Shown: positions 1 through 12,842 of the stretch, one piece after another
How positions within the stretch are numbered: position 1 is the stretch's first letter
Layout: each line of letters starts with the position of its first letter
NCBI GenBank assembly: GCA_001986395.2
Contig: MQVO02000003.1
Location: forward strand, 1,984,001 to 2,048,000
Direction of reading: 5' to 3'
Length of the DNA stretch: 64,000 nt
Origin: Irpex lacteus
Lineage: Eukaryota; Basidiomycota; Agaricomycetes; Polyporales; Irpicaceae
Notes under the pieces: generated by a model
The model's database searches: none
What the model was told of the DNA's origin: nothing
Seen by the model: the letters and a program-made list of their open reading frames with translations, nothing else
Program-made: the position numbers and the translations under genes

Positions 1-1504
<1,504 letters not shown>

Positions 1505-1903
1505 GGCACAAAATTCTTGCGCTATCGCAGGACTTTCCTATCCTTTCATCCTCCCTTCACTCCTTCCACCCAAAAGTGCTGTGCTTTCTTTGAACCTGCT
1601 TTGTACCACCATCGACATAACGTCCTGCTTTGTGTAATTGTAGAGTCCCTTCAAAAGGCGTCAACAGCGCGACGCCAGGCTGGAAATACATTCCTTGTAC
1701 CAATATCATTTGAATGACGCGTGTCGAAAGTATCGCCTAGTCAGACGAGACAGCCACAAAATGTCGTACCTCAAGATCGCCATCTGACGTGTAGAGCGAT
1801 GTAGATAACCTGAGGCCCCGCCGTTAGTTAGTGTAGGCTCAAGGACAAAAGCAGGATATAATACACTGGCAATAATAATAAGTACTGTTCATGGCTTTAG
1901 GAT
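1505..1903. other. Convergent intergenic spacer
   Basis: This is the space between the stop codons of homocitrate synthase and the DUF6533 gene. It is pyrimidine-rich just after the first stop and AT-rich near 1855-1885, as expected for 3' UTRs. I see no gene or repeat in it. Confidence 0.6.
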
Positions 1904-3559
1904 TCATATGGCAGAATAAATGGTGGTAGTAGTCCGTTGTGAATGATAAAACTCCACATCGTCCTCAAGCTCGCTAAACGTCGACATAGCATTGCCAACC
2001 GTCACCGTACTCCCGAGGTCTGCGGTTCCTGAAGCTGCTTGCTGTGCGCGAAGCGTCAGGATGTAGCGTGATATGAGAATAGAGGTCGTGCTGTAGATTC
2101 GAAGGAAGTTGTAAGAATGAGTATTTCGAGGAAGAGTAATGAAACTGTGTGGCGAGGACGTACACTTCGTTGTGAAGCGGAATATTCGCTTCTAGCTGTT
2201 CTCGGGAGATTACCGTCAGAGACAGCTATGACAGAGGATGTTGTGATGTTGTACATACGACGGATATTTTCGCCAGCCCGATCCCTACAAAATTGGGCAG
2301 AGCCATGGCCCTGTACATCAAAAGATCTCAATTACTGTGTGATGGGGGAAACAGATGTCTATAGCGTACACAAGGAACAATGACCCTATCATATAAGTTG
2401 AGTGTTGTGAGCCAATGCTCATGGAAACGATCGTATCACGACTGACCTTGTTCAATAAGAAGGGAGGTCAGCGATATGCCTCCAGTGTGTTTTGCGACCA
2501 TGCGAGACTTGATTATGATTAGAGTTAGTATAAGACAGTTGGCAGCAAGCGACGCGACCCGCGCGGCCACAAGCCCTGAGCAGATCATAAGCTTGCTTCA
2601 CATGTGATACCAGGAGAGAGCAACGCACATCTAAGAACCAAGAAGAACATCTTGATTAGTCGCACAAACAGGTGATGGATAGCGGAGACTCCCACCCGTC
2701 GTAGGTTCCATTTATCAGGGCTGCTAGAGAACTACAAGGCTGTCCGTACGGATTTACGTCGAAGGATTTTGACGCCGCTATTGTCCATACACACTGATTC
2801 GATCGCATGCTCAGTTTCGGGAGGAAACGACGAGAGGGAGGTAAATGCCATACGTACTAGCGTGATTATGGGTGTGGCCAATCCAAGAGCAAGAGCTAGC
2901 AGCAGGAGCAGTCGCTGTCTGTTGAACAGTGCATAGGCCTGTATTGCATAGAATACTGAGGATTGTAGTATGAGCGTGGATATACAGTCAGATTGAGAAC
3001 GATTGTGACGTACTGGCCGCACATACACTCATGACAATGTCAACAATCATCTGACTGAGTACCATCCCAGTACAACTGCCAACGAAATATTAATATCGTC
3101 GTCTCTGCAAATTATATGCATGGCGGTGTCACTCACGCCTACCGTAAATTCAGTATGCATACCAGTACATGACAGCAATACGAGGTCGCTCACCCTGCCC
3201 GAGTGTATCGACGATCCATTCTTCCAAAATATCAGCGCAGATGTGAGAGGCACCGTATAGCGATTGACGCAAAATAAAGCTGACACCCAGTTAAACTTGT
3301 GTCTCCAGATGTATCGGAGTTCTCGATCAAACGTCAGGGCATAGTCGTACAGGCCGACAGCTGTAAATTGAATCATAGTCGTCAGAGGGGTGATATGTGC
3401 GAGGCAGCGGGTGGCACATACTGGCTAGCGCAAATTCGCAATTAATGGGTATCCTGCAATGTGTACCTGTCAGTTCATGGCAGCTGTCACGTCGAGAGGG
3501 ATCGAGACGTACTGAAGCAGGGCCAGCATTGAAGGCGTTGGAAAGAATGTCGAGGACAT
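1904..3559 (-). CDS. DUF6533-type integral membrane protein
   Basis: This is a multi-pass membrane protein of the basidiomycete-expanded DUF6533 family, whose function is unknown. The N-terminus reads from ATG 3559 through exons 3559-3513 and 3453-3422 and a third starting at 3360. It contains the family signature YDYALTFDRELRYIWRHKF followed by a membrane segment and NRY. Later exons carry AIQAYALFNRQ plus a Leu-rich helix (about 2980-2880), a KSRMVAKHTGGISLTSLL segment (about 2530-2455), and the tail ISRYILTLRAQQ (about 2085-2050), ending at TGA 1906-1904. The exact boundaries of the short exon or exons between about 3190 and 2990 are ambiguous. The best in-frame solution uses a roughly 22-nt exon reading MIVDIVM. 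Two more family members lie at the right edge of the window. Family call is confident; exon detail is moderate. Confidence 0.8.
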
Positions 3560-4707
3560 GGCCCTGATGAAAATCTACGCGCAGCGACAGATTGAAGAAG
3601 GGACAGACTCAGCCTTCAGAGAAGCATGAGCTATTAAGAGTTTGTGGGGGGAACGTAAAGGACGTTTTGAGAGCGGGGACTGTAACGCGCTGTACTGCCA
3701 GTGGCTCTTGCAAGGTTTCCGTTGTCAGAATCTGCCTTTGATTGAATTGATACTTGCATTGCCGAACAGCACCCAATGTAGGATTCGTGATCACATCACA
3801 AGGGATCGTTTGGGATTCGTTAGGGTTCACTACAGTGTTCCTGGCTCTTTGTCCGGCGGTAGGCGTATGTGGGAAGTACCGAACTCTCCAGGTTGTCCTC
3901 GAGCTCTGGTAAGTCTAGTTTTACCTTCTGTATACGAGGTCTCGGGCTAGACATAGCCTGACATAGGCTGGAATTGAACGACTGAGTACTACGGCAGAAA
4001 GAGGGGAAACTTTACTTACCAACTGGTGCCGCAAATCAGAGGATGAATGCTACAACTACACAGCACTAGTATTGATCTAGTCAACAACAGTTAGTAAATC
4101 CGGTGCGCTCACAATCAAGACAACAACTAATTACGTGAATTGGCATCACCAAGGCTACCGAGGTACTTGTGGCCAGATGGTTCGAACGGAGGCAGGCACC
4201 GAAGTTTCCGATGGCGGTGATACTTCGTCGAATCCCGACTCCTGCCTTATCGGGCAATCGCGGCGCCTTCTTGATGGCCACAATGCGATCGACGTCATAG
4301 GCGACTACCAGCGACTACCGCACCAGCAGTGACTGCGCCGACGATGGTCTCAAAGACTTGCAAGTCGTTCTCAACGTGCGCCACGACGAGCAGTCAGATA
4401 ATCTCAAGCCGTAGATAACTATCGGAACGGCCGTCATCAGCTGAGCACTGATCCATCTAGACCCCCCGGGACTTACCCCGCGGCATAGGGCTACACGCGC
4501 CGCTTGCACACCCCCACTGTCACATTCAATTTCAGTGTCAGTAGTGTTGTCAAATTGGGGAGTATCACAGTCGACCCAATCTCGAACGGAGGAGGCAAGT
4601 GCGGCTTTGCAGTATAAGGTCGGTCCCTGGCCTATGTCACGGTTTTCCCTCCCCAAGTCACCAGGCTAACCACACCACTTGACCATCTACCAATCACATC
4701 ACCAATC
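3560..4707. other. Intergenic region upstream of acetate kinase
   Basis: This is the divergent region between the DUF6533 and acetate kinase genes. I found no open frame with recognisable content. The last 100 bases before the acetate kinase start are pyrimidine-rich, with CCAAT-like ACCAATCA repeats at about 4689-4708, consistent with a promoter and 5' UTR. No clear TATA box. Confidence 0.5.
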
Positions 4708-6309
4708 ATGCCACGGCACCCTAGTACCCGTCACCAAACCTACAATATACAGATGGCCGACCCTCACTCTGTCCGCAAGGGCTTCATCCTAGCGGTCAAT
4801 GCGGGATCGTCGTCGCTCAAAATTTCGCTATACCGCAACGTAGAGAACGGAGCGTCCCACTCGCAGATCACTTCTGAACCAGTCGAGCTTCTCCTGGTTT
4901 CGAATATCACGAACATCTCTGCCCCTCCTGCTTCTTTCTCGTTCACTCTCGAAGCGCATTCCTCCGGGCGCGAAGTCAAGAAGGAACCAGTGGACTCGAT
5001 TCACGATCATACCTCTGCGTTCGCCCACTTCTTGGATTATCTCAAAGAGCAAGCGAGCATAGATCGTTCAGAGATTGTGCACGTCTGCCATCGAGTGGTC
5101 CATGGCGGCGATTACTTCGAGCCTGTGGTCATCACGACAGAAAGTTACCACCACATCGAGCGACTTTCTGATCTCGCACCTCTGTGAGTGCTGGTGTTCG
5201 TCAACACTGGGTTTGGGCGCACATTGATGTTATATGATATGATACAGGCACAATGGTGCCGCTTTGTCCGTCATCAAGGCGTGTATAGAGGCTCTACCGA
5301 ACGCGACCTCCATAGCCTACTTCGACACGTCCTTCCACCGGTCGATGCCACCTCACATCGCCAACTACGCCATCGAACAAACCATTGCCAAGAAGCGAGG
5401 TCTCAAAAAATACGGCTTCCATGGGCTCAGTTGTACGTCTTTCCACTTATCGACGCAGACCACATCAAGAGCTGACGGATTCATATCAGATGCCTACATC
5501 CTAAGAGCTGTTGCCGCGTACCTCAAGAGGGTTAGTATCACCATCTCACCATTTCATCTCATCTTTTTACTTGTCCTAACCTCAACATACAGGAACCCGG
5601 CACCCTGAACCTCATAGTCATGCATCTCGGCTCAGGAGCCTCCGTATGCGCCATCAAGAACGGAAAATCACTAGACACCTCCATGGGTCTCACACCGCTG
5701 ACAGGCCTACCGGGCGCAACACGCGCAGGCGGAGTCGACCCCTCCCTAATCTTCCACTACACGAACAAAGCCGGCCGTATCAGCCACGACAAGTCCCAGG
5801 CGGTGAACGTCCCTGTGACGCTTGCCGAAGAGATCCTGAACAAGAAATCTGGGTGGAAGGCGATTACTGGTACGACGGATTTCGGCGAGGTGGTTAAGAA
5901 TATGAAGGCCAATGCGGATAAGGTTGAGAAGGGAGAGGCGAGCGAGGACGAGGCGAAGTGGGCGTTGGCGTTCAACTTGTTCACGGACCGGGTGATAGAC
6001 TTCGTTGGGGCGTATTACCTGAAGTTGGAAGGGAAGGTGGATGCGGTTGTGTTCTCTGGCGGTATCGGTGAGCGGAGTGTCGAGCTCAGAGAGTTTGTCA
6101 TGGGGAAGATGGCGTGCTTTGGTATTGCTTTTGACAAAGAGAGGAATGAGGCGGTGGACAAGCAGGGTGGAGAGGTGGTAGAGATCGGCAAGCCCGAGGA
6201 AGAGAGAAGGGTGCTGGTTTGTCGGACGGACGAACAGCTGGAGATGGCAAGGGAGTGCTCTCTTGAGAAGGCCTTCTGGGAGGAGAGTCAGGAGCAGCAG
6301 ACAGCATAA
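4708..6309 (+). CDS. Acetate kinase
   Basis: It interconverts acetyl phosphate + ADP and acetate + ATP (acetokinase family, ASKHA fold, presumably cytosolic). Exons are 4708-5183, 5248-5432, 5490-5530 and 5593-6309. From the internal ATG at 4753 the protein is 457 residues, close to fungal family members; from 4708 it is 472. Numbering from 4753, I see the phosphate-loop NAGSSSLK (Asn16), HRVVHGG with the substrate arginine, FDTSFH (catalytic Asp170), YGFHGLS (His202), HLGSGASV, GLTPLTGLPGATRAGG, FSGGIGERS and CRTDEQLEMAR near the end. Because bacterial homologues begin just before the NAGSSSLK strand, 4753 may be the main start. The extension from 4708 has basic but no acidic residues. The enzyme would receive acetyl phosphate from the phosphoketolase encoded at 23817. 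Confidence 0.95.
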
Positions 6310-6524
6310 ATCCCGACAGAGTCGTGACATAGAATCCGCAATTGTACAACAAGAACCGCTTACCTGTATAGTAGATAGCCTACTTAAAGATCATAACTTG
6401 TGTAGCCATTCTCAAACAGTATATATGATCCTCCGAGGACGCAGAACTAATATACAAATCTGCACGTGCAAGACTGGAGTCAGCGATAAATACTTCTCTC
6501 AGTTCAAAGTCGAGCCTTACAGGA

Positions 6525-7379
6525 TCAACAAGCACTCATAGGTGCCAGATTCGGATACAAAACCCGCTCATTAGACAATCCTCCCTGATCCCTTGTCCTA
6601 CGGTTCTTCTCCAAGAACAAGAACGACATAACGACAAGGTCTTGGATCTCAATCACACGGGGTAGCATCTCGAGCGTGGCTGGTGTAAAGCGCCGTTGAG
6701 GCGAAGCTTGAGATGACACACTGTCGGTTAAGGTTGGTGAGATCGAGGCGGTATCTGTGAGGGTGGGAGAAAGTGATAGAATGGATGCGCCTGAGCTGGT
6801 TATAGTGCGAAGGGTTGCGTCAGAAGGACTTGTGAGGCCATAGGTTGGGTCATAAATGCGGCGAGACCTATTGAATCGCGCGATAGAGGAAGTGTAGTTG
6901 TCTTCTTCGGTAGTCAACTACACAAGGAGAGGTGAGACGTCAAGGGTCACGCAGTATGGATGAACGAGACATACGAATGGTGTACTGCCAGGAGCTAGTC
7001 CCTTCCATCTGTACTTTCGACCTTTGTCGTCCACAAATGACGCATAGCTGTTAAGCAGACAAGATTAGCCGTTAGACCATAAGTTATATATTTTAAATGC
7101 GCACTCTTTGAACGGGATCCTGCTCTTCTTCACCCAATCCGAGAGTGGTACAGGCCTGTTACTTCCAATAGTCACTCTATCCGACAAGACGTCTCTCCAC
7201 TCAAGCGACCCAATGATCTCATCTCCAGCATCCCGGACTATCGTGAACGTCGCCTTCGGTGCATTCTCCGTCACGATCGAGTAAACTACCTCCCCTGGCG
7301 AACGAGAAATGGTGGTGTTGCAGGGGTTGTCGCGAGAGAACGTGAAGGTCGTTATTTCGTCTGAGTCGGCAACAGTCAT
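6525..7379 (-). CDS. DUF6593 domain protein
   Basis: This 246-residue protein of unknown function belongs to a basidiomycete-restricted beta-rich family (DUF6593, tubby-like appearance). Exons are 7379-7105, 7047-6975 and 6917-6525, summing to 741 nt with no stop. The N-terminal two thirds hold alternating strands (FTFSRDNPCNTTI, YSIVTE, TFTIVRD, IGSLEWRD). These are followed by KKSRIPFKDYASFVDDKGRKYRWKGLAPGS, given here in pieces: IPFKDYASF and GRKYRWKG, the family's typical basic and tryptophan motif. The C-terminus is Ser/Thr rich and ends with a hydrophobic helix-like stretch around LPRVIEIQDLVVMSFLFLEKN. It is convergent with acetate kinase (215 bp apart) and divergent from the amine oxidase, sharing a 0.9 kb promoter region that holds an inverted repeat. 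Confidence 0.82.
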
Positions 7380-8302
7380 GGTGGGTCGTCGAGAGGGGTA
7401 GTGTGGGTAATATGAGCCTTCATTTGCGCTATGACCGCTCTTGTAATACTTGTAGGTTCAGAGACGAGACGGTTTCTCATGTATTCCACTGCCGGGGCCA
7501 TCATGGGAGACTGAGAACTTGAAACAGCAAGACTGTGACTGTAGTGTCACGCTAATGTACAGTCACAGATCGTGACACACCTTCCCATTGGACGCCATGA
7601 TCTTCATGACGCCTACGTTACAACTTCCATGTGCAGCTGGCCATATGCATCCCAAATTCTCAATCCTTTTCTTCCCTTTCAAACGCCCTTCAAAGCCTTG
7701 AAGCTTTATGCAAAGACCAAGCACTGGATAACGGCAGAGAATGGTGTTAGCAAAGGAAATTATGCAAGTTTAGCCCTGCTTACCCGAGGCCTTTAGCAGT
7801 CAGCTAACGACGACGGCGAGGCTCTGAGGTACGTATGGCTATAGCGCATAGGACTCACCCCGATTAACCTTCTCAAAGACGGAAGAATTGTTCTTCGGTG
7901 AAATATACAGTCAGTGATAGGAGGCCATATCGACTCAATGACGGGGCATCCCCACATTTGTCAGCACCACTTCGCGCTCTGGCCCATTCTCTTTCGTTAT
8001 CTTCACTTGCAAACCACGATAACTCTCTTGGAACCTCAATATCTTCCTGCTCATTTCCGGCCGTTAGTTAAAAAGTCAAAGGCACATAGCCAAGATACGG
8101 TATCTTTCGTGCACTCAGATACGGGATTTCGCAGCAAAGTAAGTTATCTAGGCGCTACAAGATAAGATTCTCCAGTCGCACGCTAATCACAGAACAAATT
8201 CGGCGCCGTGACTCGTGAGTCGCCCTGTGCGCATGTACATAAGGGACGAATGAGTCAAACAAATGCCTCACTGTACGTCCACCCAGCCATCGCTGTCTAG
8301 AC
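7380..8302. promoter_or_regulatory. Divergent promoter region DUF6593 / amine oxidase
   Basis: This 923 bp region separates two divergent start codons. It contains no convincing gene. An 11-bp perfect inverted repeat lies at 7533-7543 and 7558-7568. A second nested pair, GTGTCAC (7544-7550) and GTGACAC (7572-7578), interleaves with it. It is described separately as a repeat. Confidence 0.5.
7533..7578. repeat. Nested inverted repeats in divergent promoter
   Basis: CTGTGACTGTA (7533-7543) is the exact reverse complement of TACAGTCACAG (7558-7568). The adjacent GTGTCAC (7544-7550) is the reverse complement of GTGACAC (7572-7578). The block thus has four GTGAC cores in alternating orientation within 46 bp. 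It could bind a dimeric regulator or form a cruciform. No factor is assigned. Confidence 0.7.
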
Positions 8303-11300
8303 ATGCAGGGAGGGTACGACTTGCTCAAGGATCCCGAGGTCTACAACTCGGGAACAACACGAAGAACTTCGCACAAGAGGCTCCTTTACAGTGTTCTCTT
8401 GATCATCGGTGTAGCTGCTTGCTCGTCCATCTATGTATTCTCTCCACGGGTTCACATTATCCTAGGCGACGAGTCTTTCAAAACTGAGGCTGCAGCAGCC
8501 GCCAATGTTACTGCCTCTGGAACGGTAGAGCAATGCGCAGCCTCCCTCCCGCAACCCGCGAAACCTCCAGCACCCGTCAATCTATGGGCCTCCCTCACCC
8601 GTGACGAGACGGTCTCCATTCACGACTGGCTCACTCATCCTTCGCGCGGACTTAATCTTATACCCGCGGATAAGGCCAGCCTTACAAACAACTCCATCTT
8701 TCACATCGAAGTCTTCCGTCCCGCCAAGGCAGACGCGCTCGCATACTTGGAAGCACCCAGCAAGGAAACTCTGCCTGCTCGGTATGGCAGAGTGTCGATT
8801 CACCATGGTGCACGCCCTGAGGCAGAGGGCGGCCCGGTTATCAAGGACTACATCGTTGGTCCGCTGCCTGTGGGTAGCAAGACTGCTCTGACGGAGTTGA
8901 AGGAGATCTACCACCGGGATGACATCCCTTACAACGCGAGAGGGTTCGGCTCGAATCCTTTCGGTGAGCTTCCTTACCTCCTTTCTTCGTACATGCCCCG
9001 CCTTGCGCATGTGACCCAGGTATGATATGACTTAGAATATGACTCCATACGCTTCTCTGACACAACGCTTTCTCAGGATCTCTTCGGAGGTGTTGCGCTC
9101 GGGCTTGAGAACGACACGCTTATAGCTGGAGCTAGCGGGCCCTTCAGCTACGACGGCTCCTTCCGTCGTACATGGGTCTCCTGGAGGAAGAACGTAGCAG
9201 GTCCCTGGCTGCACCCCGTCAACTTTTTCCAATACATCGATATCAGCGGCGCTGATCCCAAGCAGTGGAAGCTCCTGAAGGTGTGTCGAACTCTCACGAA
9301 CGTTAAACCTCTGAGTCATCGTATTAAACCTAGACCTTATCGCCCACAGCTTGTCTACAACCACCAGATATTCGAGACCGTCGACGATTTCCTGGAAGCG
9401 TACAATAACGGCACGCTTCGTCGTCTTCCCGAACGTCCAGACCAAAGAGATGACGTCGAGTGGTCCACGCGCCATAGACCGGATGTTAAGCAGAGAGATC
9501 TTGACCATCTTCCTGGACCTCGTCAGGTGTCCTTTGCTGGTCTGAGATTCAGAGTCGACCGTGAGCAGCAGTACGTCAGCTGGATGGGATGGGGTATGTA
9601 TTTGGGTTTCGATCGTGATATGGGAATGAGTTTGTGGGATATCCGGTTCTTGGGTGATCGCTTGATTTACGAGGTGAAAGATCTGTCTGTTGACTCTGTA
9701 TTATGTGCATGTGACTTACCTTTGAATGCGCAGCTTTCGCCGCAGGAAGCGATGGCACAGTATGGTAAGTTTTCATCACATACGTTAAGAGTAAGCCATC
9801 ATTCTGATCACTTTGTAGCCGGCAACGATCCTATGCAGACCACTACTGCATGGCTCGATCGATTCTTTGGCATGGTATGTTGCGGTTTCCTACCATTGCA
9901 CAACAAAAATATTTATCATGACGGCAGGGCTCCGCTGTTCGTGACATGCTGCCCGGTTATGACTGCCCTTACGAGGCGGTTTATCTACCCGCCACGACTT
10001 ACACTAGCCTTGGTATGATCACCCGCGAGCGTGCTATCTGTGTATTTGAACACGACACTGCGCGTCCTATCACCCGCCACACTGGCTATCACGAGGGCGA
10101 GTTCGGTGCTGTCAGAGGATATGTTCTGACAGTCAGGAGTGTATCCACTGTCGGCAAGTAAGTGGTTTGCTCCTCTTGTCGCTGCTTATCGTATCGTGTG
10201 CTAATATGTCACCATCCTTTAATAGCTATGACTACATGGTGAGCTTTCCTTTCGAACTTGTCCGTCATTCACCATCTGAGCGTTGCGTAGTTTGATTACA
10301 TGTTCATGACCGATGGTACGATCGAAGTTCGCGTGTCCGCCTCTGGATACCTCCAGGGTGGCTTCTGGGAGCCGAAGCAGACAGGCTACGGCGCAGCTAT
10401 CCGTGATACTACCAGTAAGTCCTGCCTTATCTTTCACAGATCGCGGTTCTCACAGCCATTGTAGTGGGCTCTCTACACGACCACGTTATCAACTTTAAGG
10501 TCGATCTCGACGTCGGCGGTCTCGAGAACTCCTTGCTCTACACCCACACTGACCAGGAAGAGATCGAGCAGCCGTGGTTCGATGAGGATTGGGGCAAGAC
10601 CGTTATTCAGCAGAAGATCACGAGGGAGATCATCGAGAACGAAGACAACGCCAAGGTTACGTATCCCGTTAACTTCCAAGGCGGTTACGCTTTGATCAAC
10701 CAAGACAAGAAAAACAAGTGGGACATCGCCAGGGGATATGCTATCCACCCTGGCTACTCGCCCGTTCACAACGTAAGTGACCGACTAATGGACTTCTTAT
10801 GGCACAAAACTCATGGCGTATACTGTGTAGACCGTCGTCGGATCGAAGCGTTTGCAAGATAACGCTAACTGGGCTCGTTACAACCTTGCAGTTTCCCGCC
10901 GCAAGGAAACCGAGCCCACGTCCAGCTCCATGTGGAACATGAACCTCCCCGGAAAGCCTATGGTCGATTTCCACAAGTTCTTCGATGGCGAGAACATCAC
11001 GCAGCAAGATCTTGTTGCCTGGATCAACGTCGGTACGCATCATCTGGTAAGTCGTATACCCGCTCAAAGTTCGATATCTATATGCTCATCACTCTCGTAG
11101 CCTCAAGCAGAAGATTCGCCGAACACACGTACCAACACGGCGTCCTCCAGCTTCTTCCTCACGCCGTTGAACTACTTCGACGCTGACGTCTCCATGGACT
11201 CTACCAACGCTATCCTTCTCAGCAACCCCACCAAGCCTGGAGAACCATACACCTATAACGACTACGGGGTTAAGCCTGCGAACTGCGTTCCCGCTCCGAT

Positions 11301-11424
11301 TCCGCCGTTCGAGTATCATGGTCTCACTGCGTTCGGTTTAGATGGAAAGATGGCCCCACCTGCGAGTGCGGAGGAGATGAGGAAGGGAGCTGAGATGTAT
11401 CATAGAATCAAGCTTGAGTTGTAG
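8303..11424 (+). CDS. Copper amine oxidase (topaquinone), membrane-anchored
   Basis: It oxidatively deaminates primary amines to aldehydes, releasing ammonia and hydrogen peroxide. Eleven exons (8303-9019, 9077-9280, 9350-9673, 9734-9764, 9819-9874, 9928-10157, 10226-10238, 10291-10414, 10465-10772, 10831-11046, 11101-11424) give 848 residues. After a short basic N-terminus there is one hydrophobic helix (about residues 27-48), a likely signal anchor that places the catalytic part outside the cytosol. The cofactor motif T-V-G-N-Y-D-Y gives topaquinone precursor Tyr522. Asp439 in AWLDRFFGMG fits the catalytic base; the 83-residue spacing equals that of Asp383 to Tyr466 in the E. coli enzyme. 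Copper ligands are His571 and His573 (LHDHVINF) and His740 (GTHHLP, before QAED). Tyr522 sits on a 13-nt micro-exon. Start chosen as the first ATG after an out-of-phase upstream ATG at 8263. Confidence 0.95.
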
Positions 11425-12724
11425 AATGCTGGTTTGTTGCGTAACTTTGAAAGTTTACAATCGTTTAGTCGTTGTTGTGTACATCGACACAAGAATACAT
11501 CGCTAGTCTGGAACATATGATATCGTGCGACTCAGGCTGGCTGTGTCGGCAGAGGTAACTCTACTTAAGGGGCTATTTCCAGTTAACGTAACCATATACC
11601 TCGTGAGCCGTGGACAGTAACTCTTATTTGATTAATATTCATTCTTGTGCGAAGCAATCTCAGGCCAGCTGCGCAAGATTGTTCGCGATGATTCGAGACA
11701 ATAGGTAGCAGGCAATACTCTCCATGTCCATCAGTGGCGGAGCGCGAGGATCCTGTACAAGCATGCAGTCAGCCCATTCCGCTGTGCGTGGCATACACAT
11801 GTCTGGTCAGTTACTCCGGAACCTTGTCTAAGCCATCCCTGCGGGCATAGCAATGGGGTAAAGCGCATATCTATGGAGGTCGGAGATCGCTTGGTTTCCT
11901 CCGTCATCAGTGTGCTGTACTGATCCTTTCATTTCCTTGCTACTTCGGGATGGTAAGTTGGATATCTGTATGCAATGAGGTTTCAAGCATCCCCCTTCTG
12001 CGGCGAAAGGACGCGGGAACTAGCTGCGCAACGTCATAATCTACCTTGAACTTCCGCTTCCAGGTCGGTGGTGAATGAAAACGACGTGGCGGTAAGCATG
12101 AGGCTGACGAAGATCCTCTCTGTTAACGTCATCTTTGGTCTAGCTTTGCGATGTCACTGTCACTGTCTCAATAATGCATGAGAAAGGACAACGTACCGGA
12201 GTCTTATGACAGCTTGCTCACCTCGGCAGCCTCTTGCGTGGGACTACGAAGTCTTCGACATACGATATGTACAGACCAAATAGTCGGTGAGGCAGTGGCA
12301 TAGATATGTGCCACGCTGATAAAGTTAGAACGTGCCGTGATAGAGATATCACCCGACGCAGCCTCGACCTTTGATCGACAGAAACGAGGCAGGCTTCGTA
12401 CTAGCCTTCCGCCCTCCGAAGCAGATACAGTATGGTCAATTGCAATCTATATCACTGGATAACATCGCTTTGGTATAGAGATTAGCTAGTTTTGTACAGG
12501 ATATTCGCAACGAAAGGTACATATTCATGGAACTGTGTGGCACTGGCAACGACGCTATTGTCGCTCTTGCGCTTTCTTGCGTGCTGGTAACAAACAAGAG
12601 TTAACTTGAAGGAGATTGATAGCAGCGCAGATGACTTCGGCGCCTAACGACCTCGTGGTCGGCACATTGTGGCATCAGCACTTTTGGGGACGAGATAAGA
12701 AAATAATAAAAAAATTTATAATGG

Positions 12725-12842
12725 TCGCAAGGGCTGCAAGCTTGCGAGTTTTTCGAAAGGCTTTAACGTCAATACTTTTGAGTTTGTAAGCCCCCATAGA
12801 AACCTTGGCAAGTGCTACAAGGCTTGCCAGTCTTCGCAAGAC
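12725..12842. repeat. Cluster of CTTGC/GCAAG stem-loops
   Basis: TCGCAAG (12725-12731) pairs with CTTGCGA (12741-12747). TGGCAAG (12806-12812) pairs with CTTGCCA (12823-12829). GTCTT (12830-12834) pairs with AAGAC (12838-12842). A related pair, TGGCAA / TTGCCA, occurs at 13797-13812. The short-range repetition suggests remains of a small repeat element rather than coding sequence. Confidence 0.5.

Noticed and set aside
4168..4183. tRNA-like B box GGTTCGAACGG
   Set aside because: No A box, acceptor stem or anticodon arm could be built around it.
5746..6330. 194-codon antisense frame over acetate kinase
   Set aside because: It is a shadow of the GC-rich last exon of acetate kinase; no protein family content.
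8263..8302. Earlier ATG for the amine oxidase
   Set aside because: To reach the main frame it would need a 28-nt intron, shorter than any other intron in the window.
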